Part shown: positions 7,976 to 17,989 of the stretch, one piece after another
Numbering within the stretch: position 1 is the stretch's first letter
Layout of the letters: every line of letters begins with the position of its first letter
From: Variovorax sp. dw_308
GTDB lineage: Bacteria; Pseudomonadota; Gammaproteobacteria; Burkholderiales; Burkholderiaceae_C
Assembly (NCBI RefSeq): GCF_019207085.1
Contig: NZ_JAATOM010000005.1
Coordinates: 248,001 to 312,000 of the forward strand
DNA length: 64,000 nt
Reading direction: 5' to 3'
Position numbers and translations under genes: made by a program
Notes under the pieces: generated by a model
What the model was told of the DNA's origin: nothing
The model's database searches: none
The model's input: the letters and a program-made list of their open reading frames with translations, nothing else

Positions 7976-10900
7976 TTGCGTCGCTGATCCGCTGGGCCAT
8001 CGGCAACCGGCTGCTGGTGCTGATGGCGACGCTGCTGCTCGTCGCGGCCGGGCTCTGGTCGGTCTTGCGCACGCCGCTCGACGCCCTGCCGGACCTGTCG
8101 GACACGCAGGTCATCATCCGCACGCCCTGGCCCGGCAAGGCGCCGCAGGTGGTCGAGGACCTGGTCACCTATCCGATGACCACCACCATGCTCGGCGTGC
8201 CAGGCGCGAAGACGGTGCGCGGCTACTCGTTCTTCGGCGACTCCTTCGTCTATGTGCTGTTCGACGACAAGACCGATCCGTACTGGGCCAGGTCGCGGGT
8301 CGTCGAGTACCTCGACCAGGTGCAGGCCCGGTTGCCCGCCGGCGCCAGGGCCACGCTGGGGCCCGACGCGACGGGCGTGGGCTGGATCTACGAGTACGCG
8401 CTGGTCGATCGCACTGGCGCCCACGACCTCGGGCAACTGCGCGCACTGAACGACTGGTTCCTCAGGTTCGAACTGAAGACCGTACCCGACGTGGCCGAGG
8501 TCGCCAGCATCGGCGGCATGGTGCGGCAGTACCAGGTGGTGCTGGACCCCGACCGCATGCGCTCGCTCGGCATCACGCAGGCGGTGGTGGTCGATGCGCT
8601 GCAGAAGGCCAACCAGGCCAGCGGCGGGTCGGTGGTCGAGATGGCCGAGGCCGAATACATGGTGCGTTCGCGCGGCTACCTTCAGTCGCTCGATGACTTC
8701 AGGACCATTCCGCTGGCGCTGTCCGGCGCCACGCCGGTGCTGCTGCGCGACGTGGCCACCGTGCAGATCGGGCCCGAGATGCGCCGCGGCATCGCCGAGC
8801 TGGACGGGCAGGGCGAAGTCGCGGGCGGCGTGGTGGTCATGCGCTCCGGCAAGAACGCCCGCACGACCATCGCGGCGGTCAAGGCCCGGCTGGAATCGCT
8901 GAAGCCGGGCCTGCCGGCGGGCGTCGAGATCGTGCCGGTCTACGACCGCTCGCTGCTCATCGATCGCGCCGTCGACAACCTGCGCGACAAGCTGGTCGAG
9001 GAATTCATCGTGGTCGCGCTGGTGTGCGCGGTGTTCCTGTTCCACCTGCGCTCCGCCCTGGTGGCCGTGGTGGCATTGCCGGTCGGCGTGTTGGCCGCGT
9101 TCATCGTCATGCACTGGCAGGGTGTCAACGCCAACATCATGTCGCTGGGTGGCATCGCGATCGCCATCGGCGCGATGGTCGACGGCGCCATCGTGATGGT
9201 GGAGAACCTGCACAGGCACATCGAGGCCTTCGAGACCCGAGAGGGGCGACGGCCGGACTCGCCTGAACGCTGGCGCCTGGTCGCCGATGCCTCGGTGGAG
9301 GTCGGGCCTGCCCTGTTCTTCTCGCTGCTGGTGATCACGCTGAGCTTCGTGCCGGTGTTCTCGCTGGAGGCGCAGGAGGGGCGCCTCTTCTCGCCGCTGG
9401 CGTTCACCAAGACGTATGCGATGGCGGCTGCGGCCGGTTTGTCGGTGACCTTGATCCCGGTGCTGATGGGCTATCTGGTGCGCGGCCGCATACCGCATGA
9501 GGCGGTCAATCCGGTGAACCGGTTCCTGATGGCGATCTACCGGCCCGCGCTCGAAGCGGTGCTGCGCTTTCCGAAGGCCACGCTGGCCGTCCCCGCGATC
9601 CTGCTGGCCTTGACCATCGTGCCGCTGCTGCGGCTGGGCGGCGAATTCATGCCGCCGCTCGACGAGGGCGACCTGCTGTACATGCCGTCCGCCCAGCCCG
9701 GCCTGTCGGTGTCGAAGGCCGCTGAACTGCTGCAGCAGACCGACCGCCTGATCAAGACCGTGCCGGAAGTGGCACGCGTCTTCGGCAAGGCCGGCCGCGC
9801 CGACACCGCCACCGACCCGGCGCCGCTGGAGATGTTCGAGACCACCATCCAGTTCAAGCCGCGCGACCAGTGGCGCGCCGGCATGACGGCCGACAAGCTG
9901 GTCGCGGAACTGGACCGCACCGTGCGGGTGCCGGGCTTGTCCAGCGTCTGGGTGCCGCCGATCCGCAACCGCATCGACATGCTGGCCACCGGCATCAAGA
10001 GTCCCGTCGGCATCAAGGTCGCGGGCGCGGATCTGGCCACCATCGATGCGCTCACCGCGCAGATCGAAGCGGCGGTGAAGAACGTGCCCGGCGTGTCGTC
10101 CGCGCTGGCCGAGCGCCTCACCGGCGGGCGCTACGTCGATGTCGACGTCGACCGCGCGGCCGCGGCACGCTACGGACTGTCGGTGGCCGACGTGCAGGCC
10201 GTGGTGTCCACCGCGATCGGCGGAGACAACGTCGGCGAGGTGATCCAGGGGCGCGAACGCTACCCCATCAACGTGCGCTATCCGCGCGAGATCCGCGACT
10301 CGCTGGAACGCCTGCGCACCTTGCCCTTCGTCACCGACAAGGGCGCGCAACTGCTGCTGCAGGATGTGGCCAGGATCCGCATCGAGGACGGCCCGCCCAT
10401 GCTGCGCAGCGAGAACGCGCGGCTGTCCGGCTGGGTGTATGTCGATGTGCGCGACCGCGACCTGCGCTCCGCCGTGAACGACATGCAGGCGGCCGTCGCC
10501 AAGTCGGTGAAGCTGCCGGCGGGCTATGCGGTGTCCTGGTCCGGCCAGTTCGAATACCTGGAGCGTGCGACCGAGCGACTGAAGCTGGCGGTGCCGGCGA
10601 CCCTGGCTGTGATCTTCCTGTTGCTGTACCTGCTGTTCAGGTCGTTCGGCGATGCGGTGCTGGTGATGGCCGCCGTGCCGTTCTCCCTCATCGGCGGCCT
10701 GTGGCTGGTGTGGGCGCTCGGGCATGCCGTGTCGGTGGCTACTGCCGTGGGCTTCATCGCGCTGGCCGGCGTGGCGGCCGAGTTCGGCGTGGTCATGCTG
10801 GTCTACCTGCAGAACGCGCTGGCGCGGCGCCTTGCGGCCGGCGAGTCCCTGACTGAGCAGACCCTGCTCGCCGCCATCCGCGAAGGCGCCGTGCTGCGCG

Positions 10901-11202
10901 TGCGGCCCAAGGCCATGACCGTGGCCGTCGTGATGGCCGGCCTGCTGCCCATCCTGTGGGGCAGCGGCACCGGATCGGAGGTGATGACCCGCATCGCCGC
11001 GCCCATGGTCGGCGGCATGCTGAGCGCGCCGCTGCTAAGCATGCTGGTGATGCCGGCCGCATGGTATTTGCTACGTCGGCGGGGCATTTCCGGGGCGGGG
11101 ACGGAGCCGGGCGTCGATGCCCGTGCCAATACACGTCCCGATGCCGATGCCGATGGCGATCCCGCTGCGGATGCAGTTGCCGGCACCGCCCGGCCGGGAT
11201 AA
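7972..11202 (+). CDS. cusA: CusA-type Cu(I)/Ag(I) RND efflux pump
   Basis: 1076 residues, 12 membrane segments and two large periplasmic loops, as expected for HME-RND pumps. Subgroup markers match CusA, not Czc[21 protein letters not shown] in TM4, [40 protein letters not shown] and the Met in [18 protein letters not shown]. Proton-driven export of monovalent copper or silver is the family role. It is the last gene of cusCBA and overlaps cusB by 4 bp. Odd: the last 40 residues or so form an Asp/Ala-rich repetitive tail ([12 protein letters not shown]) not seen in E. coli CusA. No cusRS sensor pair lies in the window. Confidence 0.93.
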   Translation: MIASLIRWAIGNRLLVLMATLLLVAAGLWSVLRTPLDALPDLSDTQVIIRTPWPGKAPQVVEDLVTYPMTTTMLGVPGAKTVRGYSFFGDSFVYVLFDDKTDPYWARSRVVEYLDQVQARLPAGARATLGPDATGVGWIYEYALVDRTGAHDLGQLRALNDWFLRFELKTVPDVAEVASIGGMVRQYQVVLDPDRMRSLGITQAVVVDALQKANQASGGSVVEMAEAEYMVRSRGYLQSLDDFRTIPLALSGATPVLLRDVATVQIGPEMRRGIAELDGQGEVAGGVVVMRSGKNARTTIAAVKARLESLKPGLPAGVEIVPVYDRSLLIDRAVDNLRDKLVEEFIVVALVCAVFLFHLRSALVAVVALPVGVLAAFIVMHWQGVNANIMSLGGIAIAIGAMVDGAIVMVENLHRHIEAFETREGRRPDSPERWRLVADASVEVGPALFFSLLVITLSFVPVFSLEAQEGRLFSPLAFTKTYAMAAAAGLSVTLIPVLMGYLVRGRIPHEAVNPVNRFLMAIYRPALEAVLRFPKATLAVPAILLALTIVPLLRLGGEFMPPLDEGDLLYMPSAQPGLSVSKAAELLQQTDRLIKTVPEVARVFGKAGRADTATDPAPLEMFETTIQFKPRDQWRAGMTADKLVAELDRTVRVPGLSSVWVPPIRNRIDMLATGIKSPVGIKVAGADLATIDALTAQIEAAVKNVPGVSSALAERLTGGRYVDVDVDRAAAARYGLSVADVQAVVSTAIGGDNVGEVIQGRERYPINVRYPREIRDSLERLRTLPFVTDKGAQLLLQDVARIRIEDGPPMLRSENARLSGWVYVDVRDRDLRSAVNDMQAAVAKSVKLPAGYAVSWSGQFEYLERATERLKLAVPATLAVIFLLLYLLFRSFGDAVLVMAAVPFSLIGGLWLVWALGHAVSVATAVGFIALAGVAAEFGVVMLVYLQNALARRLAAGESLTEQTLLAAIREGAVLRVRPKAMTVAVVMAGLLPILWGSGTGSEVMTRIAAPMVGGMLSAPLLSMLVMPAAWYLLRRRGISGAGTEPGVDARANTRPDADADGDPAADAVAGTARPG

Positions 11203-11209
11203 TCCATCG

Positions 11210-12619
11210 ATGCGATTCGCCCCCCTCGTTTCCCTTGCCGTTGCCGCGCTGTTCAGCATCGGCGCCGCCGCCCAGCAAAGCCTGCCGCCTGAAGTCGACG
11301 CGGCGCTGGCGCGCGCCAAGGTGCCGCGCGATGCCGTGACGATGCTGGTGATCGATGCCGAAGGCGGCAAGCCGCCCCGGCTCGCCTGGCGTTCGCAAGC
11401 GCCGGTGAACCCCGCATCGGTCATGAAGCTGGTCACCACCTATGCCGGGCTCGACCTGCTCGGCCCCGCCTACACCTGGACCACGCCCGTGTACATCGAC
11501 GGCCCGGTGAGCAACGGCGTTCTCAACGGCAACCTCTACATCAAGGGGCAAGGCGATCCGAAGCTGGTGGTCGAGCGGCTCTGGCTGCTGATGCGCCGCG
11601 TGCAGGGACTCGGTATTCATAGCGTGACCGGCGACATCGTGATCGACCGCAGCGCCTTCGAGAACCAGAGCGAGCCCGACCCCGCCGCCTTCGACGGCGA
11701 GCCGCTGCGGCCCTACAACGCATCGCCGGACGCGCTGCTGATCAACTTCAAGTCGGTGGTGATGACCTTCGTGCCCGACCGGCAGGCCCAGGTCGCGCAG
11801 GTCAACTTCGAGCCCTCGCTCGCGGGCGTCGCGATGCAGTCGACGGTGCCCCTGTCGAACGAAGGATGCGGCGACTACCGCACCAGTCTTCGCGCCGATT
11901 TCAGCGACCCGACGCGCATCCGCTTCGGCGGCAGTTTTGCGGCGGCCTGCGGCGAGAAGACCTGGGCCGTCGCCTATGCCGATCCACGCAGCTATGCGGT
12001 GCGCGCGGTCGGCGGCATGTGGAACGACATGGGCAACCAGCTCAAGGGCCAGGTGCGCGAAGGCCGCGTGCCGGCCGGGCTCAAGCCGGCTTTCGAGGCT
12101 GTCTCGCCCCCGCTGGCCGAGGTGATCCGCGACATCAACAAGTACAGCAACAACGTGATGGCGCAGCAGTTGTTCCTCACCCTCGGGCTGCAGCAGAAGA
12201 ACCGCGGCACGCTCGACGGCGCGCGCACCGCCGTGCGCCAGTGGTGGAACGACCGCATCGGCACCGGCGAAGGCCAGCCGATGCTCGACAACGGCTCCGG
12301 CCTGTCGCGCGAGGAGCGCATCACCGCGGCGGCGCTGGCCAGGATGCTGCAGCATGCATGGCGCTCGCCGGTGATGCCCGAGCTGATGTCCTCACTGCCC
12401 GCCAGTGGCGTGGACGGCACGTTGAAGCAGCGCACCCTGCGCTCCGGCGGCACCGCGCACCTCAAGACCGGGTCGCTGCGCGACGTGGCCGGGGTGGCAG
12501 GCTATGTCGATGGCGAAAGCGGCCGCCGCTACGTGCTGGTGGCCATCGCCAACCATGCCAATGCCGCCGCCGCGCGCCCGGCCTTCGATGCGCTGGTGGA
12601 CTGGGCCACGCAAGACTGA
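11210..12619 (+). CDS. dacB: D-alanyl-D-alanine carboxypeptidase/endopeptidase (PBP4 type)
   Basis: 469 residues from ATG 11210; an upstream extension of the frame would overlap cusA and removes the signal peptide from the N-terminus. Signal peptide MRFAPLVSLAVAALFSIGAA. The three penicillin-binding motifs of peptidase family S13 are all present: SVMK (Ser70, Lys73), SNN (about 313-315) and KTG (about 419-421). The enzyme trims or cuts D-Ala-containing peptidoglycan cross-links in the periplasm. It starts only 7 bp after cusA, so it may be read through from the metal-efflux operon, but no functional link is known. A short GC-rich hairpin follows its stop. Confidence 0.92.
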   Translation: MRFAPLVSLAVAALFSIGAAAQQSLPPEVDAALARAKVPRDAVTMLVIDAEGGKPPRLAWRSQAPVNPASVMKLVTTYAGLDLLGPAYTWTTPVYIDGPVSNGVLNGNLYIKGQGDPKLVVERLWLLMRRVQGLGIHSVTGDIVIDRSAFENQSEPDPAAFDGEPLRPYNASPDALLINFKSVVMTFVPDRQAQVAQVNFEPSLAGVAMQSTVPLSNEGCGDYRTSLRADFSDPTRIRFGGSFAAACGEKTWAVAYADPRSYAVRAVGGMWNDMGNQLKGQVREGRVPAGLKPAFEAVSPPLAEVIRDINKYSNNVMAQQLFLTLGLQQKNRGTLDGARTAVRQWWNDRIGTGEGQPMLDNGSGLSREERITAAALARMLQHAWRSPVMPELMSSLPASGVDGTLKQRTLRSGGTAHLKTGSLRDVAGVAGYVDGESGRRYVLVAIANHANAAAARPAFDALVDWATQD

Positions 12620-12620
12620 A

Positions 12621-12635
12621 CCGCTTTCGAAGCGG
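12621..12635 (+). terminator. Short hairpin after dacB, weak terminator candidate
   Basis: CCGCTT-TCG-AAGCGG forms a 6-bp stem with a 3-nt loop directly after the dacB stop codon. A C-rich stretch, not a T-run, follows, so intrinsic termination would be weak. Confidence 0.3.
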
Positions 12636-12729
12636 CCCCCCGTTTCAATCTCCTCGGGTAGTTCTTTTGGCGTAGGTGATGGGCTAGGATGGCCAGCGCC
12701 TTCGTTCAAAACAACATTCAGGGAAACAA

Positions 12730-14127
12730 ATGAAACACTTCCAGATGTGGAGCGTGGCGGCTGCGGCCGCCGTCTTGACGGCATGCGGCGGGGGAGGCGG
12801 CGGCAACGCGTTCCTGCCGATCGTCGCGCCCACCGCCACCGCGCCGGCGGCAACCACCCCCGAGACTCCCGCGCCAGGCTCCCTGCGTGAACCCGCCATG
12901 GTGGCGACCACGTTCACCGCCGCCCAGATCAACGGCGCCACCAGTGCCAGCGGCTTGCAGGCCCTCAGCGGCAAGGCCAAGTGCGACGTCAAGCTCGTGC
13001 CGATCCACTACAACACCATCGGCGTCAAGGGCGAGCCGGCCAATGCATCGGGCGTGCTGCTGTTGCCGGCCGGGGCTTGCGCCAGCACCGCCGCGCCGCT
13101 GCTGGCCTATGCCCGGGGCACCGAAGTGTCGAAATCGCGCACCATGGCCAATCCGCAGGACGGTGAGACGCAATTGCTCCTGGCCATGTTCGCGGCGCAG
13201 GGCTACGCGGTGGTGGCCACCGACTACCTCGGCTATGCCAGGTCGACCTACGCATTCCACCCTTACCTGCATGCCGACTCGGAAGCCAGCGCGGTTGTGG
13301 ACTCCCTGCGCGCCGCGCGCCTGGCGGCGACCAGCCAGGGAGCGCTGCTGTCGGGCAAGGTGATGTTCACCGGCTACTCGCAGGGCGGCCACTCGTCGAT
13401 GTCCGCGCACCGGGCCGCCGAACGCGACAACGCCGCCGAGTTCAACGTCGTGGCGGCCGCCCACCTGGCCGGCCCCTACTACCTGTCGAACACGCTCAGG
13501 TCCACCGACGCCATCGCCGGCTACCAGATCTTCGTGCCATTCCTCGTCAATTCGTACCAGAAGGTCTACGGTGACGTGTACGCGAACACCAGCGTGGTCT
13601 ACCAGGACGCCTACACCAGCGCCGCCTACGACACGAAGTTCGGCAGCATCGCCGACCTGCTCCCCAGCCCGACCCTCAGCTACACGACGCTCGTGACCAG
13701 CGGCGCCGTGCCCGGCGCCAACGGGGAGACGCCGGCCCAGGCGCGCGATGCGCTGTTCCAGCCGGCTTTCATGTCCAGGGTACAGACAGACAAGACCAGC
13801 ACGCTGTACCTGGCCGCGAAGAAGAACGACCTGCTTGGCTGGAGCCCCAAGGCCAGCACCCTGCTGTGCGGCGGCGCCGGCGACCCGACCGTGCCGCCGG
13901 CGGCGCACATGGTCCCGCTGATGGCGGACTTCCAGGCGCGCGGCGTGACGACGGTGACCAGCCTGGACGTGGACTCCCAGATCCAGGCCGCCTACGGGCC
14001 GGGCGGCGCAGCGCCGACCGACCCGGCATCGCCCGACTTCGCCGCCTACTACGGCAAGTACCACGGCACCTACGAGCCGCCGTTCTGCCTCCTCGCCGCG
14101 CGCACGTTGTTCAACACGCTGAAGTAG
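12730..14127 (+). CDS. Secreted lipase-like alpha/beta-hydrolase lipoprotein
   Basis: 465 residues. The signal peptide ends in a lipobox (AVLTAC, Cys19) followed by six glycines and a Pro/Thr/Ala tether (about 20-55). The catalytic domain has the nucleophile elbow GYSQGGHSSM (Ser217), a preceding ATDYLGYARS, and LLCGGAGDPTVPPAAHMVPL, which carries the likely acid and the LIP-type GDPTVP signature. A histidine near the end (KYHGTYEPPF) is the possible catalytic base. This pattern matches the secretory lipase/prolyl-peptidase-like family; the substrate is unknown. It is probably surface- or periplasm-anchored. It has its own promoter space (about 110 bp) and is convergent with sua5. Confidence 0.8.
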   Translation: MKHFQMWSVAAAAAVLTACGGGGGGNAFLPIVAPTATAPAATTPETPAPGSLREPAMVATTFTAAQINGATSASGLQALSGKAKCDVKLVPIHYNTIGVKGEPANASGVLLLPAGACASTAAPLLAYARGTEVSKSRTMANPQDGETQLLLAMFAAQGYAVVATDYLGYARSTYAFHPYLHADSEASAVVDSLRAARLAATSQGALLSGKVMFTGYSQGGHSSMSAHRAAERDNAAEFNVVAAAHLAGPYYLSNTLRSTDAIAGYQIFVPFLVNSYQKVYGDVYANTSVVYQDAYTSAAYDTKFGSIADLLPSPTLSYTTLVTSGAVPGANGETPAQARDALFQPAFMSRVQTDKTSTLYLAAKKNDLLGWSPKASTLLCGGAGDPTVPPAAHMVPLMADFQARGVTTVTSLDVDSQIQAAYGPGGAAPTDPASPDFAAYYGKYHGTYEPPFCLLAARTLFNTLK

Positions 14128-14218
14128 CGGCGGGGCTGGAAGGCTTGGCAGGCCGCCGGGGCTGCGTATGGCGGCGCCGCGCGGCCGGCCGCCTTGACGC
14201 CCGAAACCGTGCAGGAAG

Positions 14219-14234
14219 CGAACGGCGGCGTTCG
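14219..14234. terminator. Hairpin between convergent lipase and sua5 genes
   Basis: CGAACG-GCGG-CGTTCG is a perfect 6-bp stem located between the two convergent stop codons (14127 and 14248). There is no clear T-run on either side. A bidirectional terminator is possible but weakly supported. Confidence 0.3.
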
Positions 14235-14247
14235 AACTACGGAGTCG

Positions 14248-15252
14248 TCAATCCGCCGCCGCGGCGCGCCGAAGCCGGTCGCGCACGCCTTCCCACTCGG
14301 GCGCATCGGGCGGCGTCTCGATCCAGATCAGGCGGGCTCCGCCCGCATCGAATTCGCGCAGCACTGCAAAGAGTTGCTGCGCCGCCGCCACCGCGTCATC
14401 CGGCATGCGCCGCTGCAGCACGCGCTGCGAGCGGCTCTTGACCAGGCTGCGCGACCACACCGCGATATGCGCTGCCTCGGCCCCGAGCACATCGAGCCCG
14501 GTCTGCAACGCGCGCGCGTCCATCAGGCGCACCTTGGCATGGGGCGCGTAGTGCGCTTCCAGCGTGCCGGAGGCGCGCGGGTCGGGCTGGGCCAGTTCGG
14601 CGGGATCGCGCACCCGCTCGCCGCAGGCGGCCTCGATCTGCGCGCGCGTGATGCCGCCGGGCCGCAGCAACACCGGCGCACCGCGGCTGCAATCGATGAT
14701 GGTCGACTCGATGCCGACATGGCATGGGCCGCCGTCGATGACCATGAGGCCGTCGCCGAACTCATCGTGCACATGCGCCGCTGTGGTCGGGCTCACGCGG
14801 CCGAAGCGGTTGGCGCTCGGCCCGGCCAGGCCGGGAACGTCCTGCGCCAGGCAGGCCACCAGCAGCGCCTGTGCCACCGGATGCGCCGGGCAGCGCAGGC
14901 CGATGGTGTCCTGCCCGCCGGCCGCGGCCGCGCCCACGCCAGGCTGGCGCGAAACGATCAAGGTCAGCGGACCGGGCCAGAACGCCTTCTCCAGCAATTC
15001 GGCGAACGGCGGCAGCGGCTGCGCGAAACGCGCCACCGCCTCCGCGCCGGCGGCGCCGGCAGCCACATGCACGATCAACGGGTGGTCGCTCGGGCGCCCC
15101 TTGGCCGCAAAGATGCCTGCCACCGCCGTGTCGCTGGCGGCATCCGCCCCCAGGCCGTAGACCGTCTCGGTGGGAAAGGCAACCAGCCCACCGGCGCGCA
15201 ACCGCGCCGCGGCCTGGTGGATGGAATCTGGCGAGTGGCCGTCGAGGATCAT
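14248..15252 (-). CDS. sua5: L-threonylcarbamoyladenylate synthase, Sua5 type
   Basis: 334 residues from the ATG complementary to 15250-15252; the longer frame upstream runs into purK. The YrdC domain (about 10-200) opens with AARLRAGGLVAFPTETVYGL and has KGRPSDHPLIVHV and GPSANRFGRVSPTTA. A further Sua5 domain of about 120 residues follows, so this is the long Sua5 form and not short TsaC. It makes threonylcarbamoyl-AMP from threonine, bicarbonate and ATP for tRNA t6A. It lies 13 bp after purK and is probably transcribed with purE-purK, as in many Burkholderiales. Confidence 0.93.
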   Translation of the reverse strand: MILDGHSPDSIHQAAARLRAGGLVAFPTETVYGLGADAASDTAVAGIFAAKGRPSDHPLIVHVAAGAAGAEAVARFAQPLPPFAELLEKAFWPGPLTLIVSRQPGVGAAAAGGQDTIGLRCPAHPVAQALLVACLAQDVPGLAGPSANRFGRVSPTTAAHVHDEFGDGLMVIDGGPCHVGIESTIIDCSRGAPVLLRPGGITRAQIEAACGERVRDPAELAQPDPRASGTLEAHYAPHAKVRLMDARALQTGLDVLGAEAAHIAVWSRSLVKSRSQRVLQRRMPDDAVAAAQQLFAVLREFDAGGARLIWIETPPDAPEWEGVRDRLRRAAAAD

Positions 15253-15265
15253 GGAATACGCGCGC

Positions 15266-16453
15266 TCATTCCGACAGCGGTATCGGCAAGCCCAGCAAGG
15301 CCGCCACGAAATCGGCCGTCCCGCGCACCGCATCGATGTCGGCGCCGGTCACGTTGAGGTGGCCCATCTTGCGGCCACGTCGCGCTTCCGCCTTGCCGTA
15401 GAGATGCAGGTGCACGCCCGGGAGCGCGAGCACGTCGGCCCACGGTGGCTCGCGGGGCGTGTCGCTGTCGGGGAACCACAGGTCGCCCAGCAGGTTCAGC
15501 ATGATCGCCGGGCTGTGCTGGCGCGGCTGCGTGAGCGGCAGGCCGGCCAGCGTGCGTACCTGCAGCTCGAACTGCGAGATGTCGCTCGCGTCCATGCTCC
15601 AGTGGCCGCTGTTGTGGGGCCGCGGTGCCATTTCGTTGACGACCAGGGTGCCGTCCATCAGCACGAAGAACTCGACGCACAGCACGCCGACGTATTCGAG
15701 GCCCTCCGCGATCGAGCGGGCCGCGGCCGTGGCCTGCTGCGCCACGTCGGCGGGCATGCTGTATTCATGGACCTCGGTCACCGCGAGGATGCCGTCGCGG
15801 TGCAGGTTGCGCTGCGGCGGCAGGTGCACCATCAGGCCATCGCGGCCGCGCGCCACGATCACCGAGCATTCGAAGTCCAGCGGCAGCATCTTTTCGAGCA
15901 CGCAGGCGACGCCGCCAGCGGCCTGCCATGCCGCGGCCAACTCGTCGCGCGTGCGCACACGCTGCTGGCCCTTGCCGTCGTAGCCGAGGCGCGCGGTCTT
16001 CAGGATGCCGGGCAGCAGTTCGTCGCCGACGGTGGCCAGGTCGGCCTGGTCCTGAAGCACCGCATGCGGCGCACAGCTCACGCCGCAGCGGATAAAGTGC
16101 GACTTCTCGCGGATGCGGTCCTGCGCAATCGCCACGGACGCCGCGGCCGGGGAAACGGGCCGCGCCACGGCGAGGTGCTGCAGCGAAGGCGCGGGCACGT
16201 TCTCGAATTCGGTGGTGATGGCGTCCGCCAGGCCGGCCAACCGCGCCAGGCCGTCGACATCCGCATAGCCGGAAGAGACGTGGTGGTGGCTGACTTGCCC
16301 AGCCGGGCTGTCCGGGTCCGGGTCCAGCACCGCCGTGGCGTAGCCCATCCGCTGCGCCTCGTGCACGAACATGCGGCCGAGCTGCCCGCCGCCCATCACG
16401 CCGAGCGTGGCGCCGGGAAGAATGGGTGCGCCGTTCTCGCGCGCCACGCTCAC
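15266..16453 (-). CDS. purK: 5-(carboxyamino)imidazole ribonucleotide synthase
   Basis: 395-residue ATP-grasp enzyme. LGVMGGGQLGRMFVHEAQRM near the N-terminus, then EFENVP, RLGYDGKGQQRV in the ATP-grasp core and NEMAPRPHNSGHWSMDAS are all PurK signatures. It carboxylates AIR to N5-CAIR with ATP and bicarbonate. The start is a GTG that shares bases with the purE stop (GTGA), so the two are translationally coupled. The next enzyme in the pathway, PurE, is the upstream partner. Confidence 0.95.
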   Translation of the reverse strand: MSVARENGAPILPGATLGVMGGGQLGRMFVHEAQRMGYATAVLDPDPDSPAGQVSHHHVSSGYADVDGLARLAGLADAITTEFENVPAPSLQHLAVARPVSPAAASVAIAQDRIREKSHFIRCGVSCAPHAVLQDQADLATVGDELLPGILKTARLGYDGKGQQRVRTRDELAAAWQAAGGVACVLEKMLPLDFECSVIVARGRDGLMVHLPPQRNLHRDGILAVTEVHEYSMPADVAQQATAAARSIAEGLEYVGVLCVEFFVLMDGTLVVNEMAPRPHNSGHWSMDASDISQFELQVRTLAGLPLTQPRQHSPAIMLNLLGDLWFPDSDTPREPPWADVLALPGVHLHLYGKAEARRGRKMGHLNVTGADIDAVRGTADFVAALLGLPIPLSE

Positions 16454-17010
16454 AGCGCGCCCCCGCCTTGCGGCGAGAAGAGCGGGGCTGCGGCGCCGGG
16501 CGACGCGGCATCCGCGCCCGGCGGCGGCAAGGTCATGGCTTGCGCCGCGGCCGTCTGCGCTGCGCGGAAGGTGTCGAGCTGGGTCCGCAGGCGCGGGTTG
16601 TTCACGGCCAGCATGGCCACCGCGAACAGCGCCGCGTTGGCCGCGCCCGCATTGCCGATGGCGAAGGTGGCGACCGGCACGCCCTTGGGCATCTGCACGA
16701 TGCTGTAGAGCGAATCGACACCCTGCAGGTGCCGGCTGGCGACCGGCACGCCGAGCACCGGCACCGTCGTCTTGGACGCGAGCATGCCCGGCAGGTGGGC
16801 CGCTCCGCCCGCGCCTGCGATGATGGCGGCGAGGCCGCGCGGGGCGGCGTTCTCGGCGTAGGCGAAGAGCTGGTCGGGCATGCGATGGGCAGAGACCACT
16901 TGCGCTTCGTGCGCAATGCCGAATTGCTGGAGAATCTCGACGGCGTGGCGCATCGTCTCCCAGTCGGAGTTCGAGCCCATCACCACACCGACCTGGATTG
17001 CTTGGTTCAT
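16450..17010 (-). CDS. purE: N5-carboxyaminoimidazole ribonucleotide mutase
   Basis: 186 residues from the ATG complementary to 17008-17010. VGVVMGSNSDWETM, VVSAHRMPDQLF, AGAGGAAHLPGMLAS and LGVPVASRHLQGVDSLYSIV are the class I PurE motifs that form the CAIR/N5-CAIR site. PurE moves the carboxylate from N5-CAIR to give CAIR in purine synthesis. The C-terminus carries about 15-20 extra Ala/Pro/Gly residues compared with E. coli. It is divergent from cnoX with only 33 bp between starts, so their promoters must overlap the coding ends. Confidence 0.95.
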   Translation of the reverse strand: MNQAIQVGVVMGSNSDWETMRHAVEILQQFGIAHEAQVVSAHRMPDQLFAYAENAAPRGLAAIIAGAGGAAHLPGMLASKTTVPVLGVPVASRHLQGVDSLYSIVQMPKGVPVATFAIGNAGAANAALFAVAMLAVNNPRLRTQLDTFRAAQTAAAQAMTLPPPGADAASPGAAAPLFSPQGGGAL

Positions 17011-17043
17011 GGTTGCAATTTTACGTTTGACCCACCTTTCCCG

Positions 17044-17964
17044 ATGATCGACATCACCCTGGACAACTTTCAGACCGAGCTCATCGATGGCTCGATGGCC
17101 GTACCCGTGCTGCTGGACATCTGGGCCGAATGGTGCGGCCCTTGCAAGCAGCTCGGGCCCGTGCTCGAACAACTCGAGGTCGAATACGCCGGCCGCTTCA
17201 TGCTGGCCAAGCTCGACGCCGACAAGGTGCCGCAGATCTCGCAGCAGCTCAGCCAGATGTTCGGCGTGCGCAGCATCCCGTTCTGCGTGATGTTCAAGGG
17301 CGGCCAGCCGGTGGACGGCTTCGTCGGCGCCATTCCCGCCGCGGACATCCGCACCTTCCTCGACAAGCACGTGCCCGCCGCCGAGGAACTCGAAGCCGCC
17401 GCGCAGGAAGAAGCCGCGCAGGACGCGCTGGCCGAAGGCGACACCGAAGGCGCGCTCGAAAAGCTGCAGCATGCGGTGGCCACCGACCCGTCCAACGACG
17501 ACACGCGCTTCGACTACATCAAGCTGCTGCTGCAGCAGGGCCGCGATGACGACGCGAAGGTGGCTTTTGCGCCAGTCATCAGCAAGGCCCCGGTGGTGCG
17601 CCGATTCGATGCGCTGCAGCGCTGGATGGACGCCATCGATTTCGCCAACCCGCCGACCGGCGCCGCGCCCGCGCTGGCCGACATTGACGCGAAGATCGCT
17701 GCCGCCAAGCGCGATTTCCCGGCCCGCTTCGATCGCGCCCGCCTGCTGATGGCCGCGCAGCAATGGACCGACGCGATGGACGAACTGCTGGAGATTCTCA
17801 TGCGCGACAAGGGCTGGAGCGAGGAGCTGGCGCGCAAGACCTACGTGGCCATCCTCGAAATCATCGAGCCGCCCAAGGTCAAGGTCGCCGACGGCCAGAT
17901 ACCGCCCGCCGACCCGACCGTGTCGACGTACCGGCGCCGCCTGAGCAGCGTCGTCCTGAGCTGA
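17044..17964 (+). CDS. cnoX: Thioredoxin-TPR co-chaperone, CnoX/YbbN type
   Basis: 306 residues. The N-terminal thioredoxin domain (about 1-110) has an intact WAEWCGPCKQLGP active site, unlike E. coli YbbN, where the motif is SQHC. The C-terminal half is an all-helical TPR-like region (about 115-290). CnoX/YbbN proteins hold unfolding proteins for DnaK or GroEL under oxidative stress; the CGPC site suggests this one can also reduce disulfides. It is cytosolic, with no signal peptide. The start is ATG 17044. The META-domain gene follows after 25 bp on the same strand. Confidence 0.88.
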   Translation: MIDITLDNFQTELIDGSMAVPVLLDIWAEWCGPCKQLGPVLEQLEVEYAGRFMLAKLDADKVPQISQQLSQMFGVRSIPFCVMFKGGQPVDGFVGAIPAADIRTFLDKHVPAAEELEAAAQEEAAQDALAEGDTEGALEKLQHAVATDPSNDDTRFDYIKLLLQQGRDDDAKVAFAPVISKAPVVRRFDALQRWMDAIDFANPPTGAAPALADIDAKIAAAKRDFPARFDRARLLMAAQQWTDAMDELLEILMRDKGWSEELARKTYVAILEIIEPPKVKVADGQIPPADPTVSTYRRRLSSVVLS

Positions 17965-17989
17965 TTCGCCCCTGGACGGCGCACGCAAC

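Noticed and set aside
7246..10725. Open frame of 1159 codons antisense to cusB/cusA.
   Set aside because: Composition is Arg/Gly/His/Asp-rich with no domain. It mirrors the codon bias of the cus genes on the other strand, which have clear family motifs.
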